The notes under the pieces are model-generated. The model saw only the letters and a list, made by a program, of their open reading frames with translations, was not told the origin of the DNA and ran no database searches. A stretch of DNA of 7,182 nt from Rhodospirillales bacterium (lineage in GTDB: Bacteria > Pseudomonadota > Alphaproteobacteria > Reyranellales > Reyranellaceae). Of the stretch, positions 6,058-7,182 are shown in pieces. The DNA is taken from the NCBI GenBank assembly GCA_013205335.1, contig JABMNB010000056.1:1-7182 (forward strand), read 5' to 3'. Position numbers and translations under genes: made by a program. Within the stretch, counting starts at the first letter, position 1; every line of letters begins with the position of its first letter.

Positions 6058-7002
6058 ATGATCCGCAGCATGGGCATGGCTTTCGTCCTCGTCGGGATCC
6101 TGTTCGGGCCCTCGCAGGCCGGGGGGCAGACGCGGTCCGAGGTCTATGCCGCGGCGTGCCGGCAGGCCATCGGCGACATCCCGTCCTTCTCCTGCGGCAA
6201 CGGTGTGATCGTGCCGATCACCGTCGACGGCAGTCCAGCACCGGCCACCAAAGGCATGAACTGCGACCGGCCGGCGCTGCTGTCGAACGGCCCCGACTCG
6301 GACGGGCAATGCGTGCCCCACTCCCGCATCCTGTCGCTCTCGACCCCGTACATGCAGGTGGCCGTCATGTGCCGGCAGAAGAAAATCCGGCCGGCCGCCA
6401 TCCTGGTCTTCGACGAGATCGACGTCGTCGCCCACAATCCGACGTCGGGCGCGACCTGCTGGTTCCAAGCCACCGGACAGAACGGCAAGCCTGTCGACGG
6501 TGCGGCCGTGCCATCGCCGACGGCCGCGCCGACCTCCGGCTACTGGACCGATCCCGCGACAACGGTGAAAGAAGGGTGCGGCAACTGTCACGACAGCGGC
6601 CCGTTCGTCTATTCGCCCTTCGTCGGCCAGGTGTGGAGCAAGATGCCGGCCGACCCCTTCGGGCCCTACTTCCATGTCGATCCGGCCGGACTCGGGTTCG
6701 ACAAATGGCCGACGGCCGCCTTCTTCCCGCGCGACAACACCTGCCTCGCCTGCCACCGAATCGGCACGCAGGCGAGTTGCGGCAACCTCACGCGCTGGAT
6801 GACGGGGCGCGCCGTTCCCGAAGGCGCCAACGAGTGGGCCCGGCGCTATCCGGGCTCGCACGGCATGCCGCCGCTCGCGGACCTGTCACGGCAAAGCTGG
6901 AACGAGATATATGCCGCTTCCGTCGACCAGATCCTGTCCTGCTGCGAGAAGCCGGAACAGCCTGCCTGCCGGCGCACCGACATCTGGAAGATGCCAAAGT
7001 AA
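6058..7002 (+). CDS. Secreted diheme c-type cytochrome, probable electron acceptor of the Mo hydroxylase
   Basis: A 314-residue periplasmic protein with a Sec signal peptide (about 1-21, ending SQA). Two heme c attachment sites are visible: CGNCH (174-178) and CLACH (229-233). Met196, Met248 and Met270 (in HGMPPL) are candidates for the sixth iron ligands. Ten further cysteines (34, 46, 69, 85, 105, 134, 241, 295, 296, 304) lie outside the heme sites, most of them in the N-terminal 135 residues, and suggest several disulfides. The first 160 residues hold no heme site and I recognise no fold there. The start is the ATG 4 bases after the small-subunit stop, with a purine-rich stretch just upstream; the frame is open further back but only as a shadow of that gene. 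The position makes it the natural electron acceptor of the enzyme, in place of an FAD subunit. It does not look like the usual multi-domain cytochrome subunit of aldehyde dehydrogenases. The heme sites are clear; the family and redox role are inference. Confidence 0.82.
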   Translation: MIRSMGMAFVLVGILFGPSQAGGQTRSEVYAAACRQAIGDIPSFSCGNGVIVPITVDGSPAPATKGMNCDRPALLSNGPDSDGQCVPHSRILSLSTPYMQVAVMCRQKKIRPAAILVFDEIDVVAHNPTSGATCWFQATGQNGKPVDGAAVPSPTAAPTSGYWTDPATTVKEGCGNCHDSGPFVYSPFVGQVWSKMPADPFGPYFHVDPAGLGFDKWPTAAFFPRDNTCLACHRIGTQASCGNLTRWMTGRAVPEGANEWARRYPGSHGMPPLADLSRQSWNEIYAASVDQILSCCEKPEQPACRRTDIWKMPK

Positions 7003-7006
7003 GGGT

Positions 7007-7160
7007 CCGTTAGGCAATTCCCCGCGCGGCAGGGCATGGATCGCCTCATGGGCGCGCGTTCTTTGCTTGCCCGGGCGGTCGAGGCGGAGGTCGCGGACTT
7101 TCTCGGCGGGCATGGCGAGCTCGAGACCTTGGATGGTCGCCAACGCGTCGTCCCGTTAGG
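7007..7160. repeat. 8-base direct repeats flanking the transposase fragment
   Basis: CCGTTAGG occurs at 7007-7014 and again at 7153-7160. The second copy starts exactly where the transposase-like reading ends. The surroundings are also similar (GTC before, CAA or TCAA after). IS256-family elements are known to make 8-9 base target duplications, so the pair could be the footprint of an insertion later deleted down to 138 bases, or short repeats used in a deletion. Chance is not excluded: an 8-base match within 180 bases is only mildly unlikely. Confidence 0.35.
7036..7152 (+). pseudogene. Fragment of an IS256-type transposase (N-terminal part)
   Basis: The 39 codons from the ATG at 7036 read like the N-terminal region of an IS256-family (mutator-type) transposase. 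The recognisable parts are GARSLLARAVEAEVADFL and, after a short gap, DGRQRVV. In intact relatives, as I remember them, the next residues are R-H/N-G-x-x-P-E-R. Here the match stops at Val39 and the sequence continues PLGQKTRTAG, which is not transposase-like. Only a sliver is present, with neither the usual 5' start region nor the catalytic domain, so it is a dead remnant. The frame stays open to the window end, so the right boundary depends on the family match rather than a stop. It lies 33 bases after the cytochrome stop and closes the operon on the right. Confidence 0.6.
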
Positions 7161-7182
7161 TCAAAAAACTCGAACGGCCGGA

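Noticed and set aside
5773..6861. A 362-codon minus-strand open frame across the small subunit and cytochrome genes
   Set aside because: Shadow of GC-rich genes: no recognisable motif, and it opposes two well-supported genes.
1..7182. CRISPR array, tRNA, rRNA or riboswitch
   Set aside because: No regularly spaced repeats, no cloverleaf-like segment and no conserved RNA motif was seen in reading the intergenic stretches.

Overview
The window looks like an accessory stretch of an alphaproteobacterial (probably rhizobial-type) chromosome or large replicon. The pointers are the high GC, the small FUSC-like membrane protein, and a Tat-exported molybdenum hydroxylase with a c-type cytochrome. Genus assignment is inference. 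All convincing genes are on the + strand.

Left block (1 to about 2640), moderate GC. It may begin with the last codons of an upstream gene (3-95, weak). Then come an outer-membrane beta-barrel protein with a signal peptide and C-terminal Phe (268-1152), a small hairpin after its stop, and a poorly supported small ORF or gene remnant (1282-1554). Next are a short FUSC-like (fusaric-acid-resistance type) membrane protein (1589-2092) and a four-helix membrane protein of unknown function (2186-2614). Third-position GC here is only about 60% in hand-counted samples.

Right block (about 2640-7002), very GC-rich, with about 90% GC at third positions in sampled codons. It is a tight three-gene operon. 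The first gene is a Tat-exported molybdopterin-binding large subunit of the xanthine dehydrogenase/aldehyde oxidase family (2719-5544). It overlaps by 4 bases a two-cluster [2Fe-2S] small subunit (5541-6053). Four bases after that starts a secreted protein with two CXXCH heme c sites and ten further cysteines (6058-7002). There is no FAD subunit. The likely electron path is substrate -> Mo cofactor -> two [2Fe-2S] clusters -> c-type hemes -> respiratory chain, all in the periplasm. The substrate cannot be read from the sequence; N-heterocycles and aldehydes are the known substrates of related enzymes.

Right edge (7003-7182): a fragment resembling the N-terminal part of an IS256-type transposase, bounded by two copies of CCGTTAGG. 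It looks like a decayed insertion. Together with the composition break near 2615-2720 it suggests a mosaic region.

The best candidate for something undescribed is the three-gene Mo-hydroxylase operon, mainly because of its unusual cysteine-rich diheme partner.
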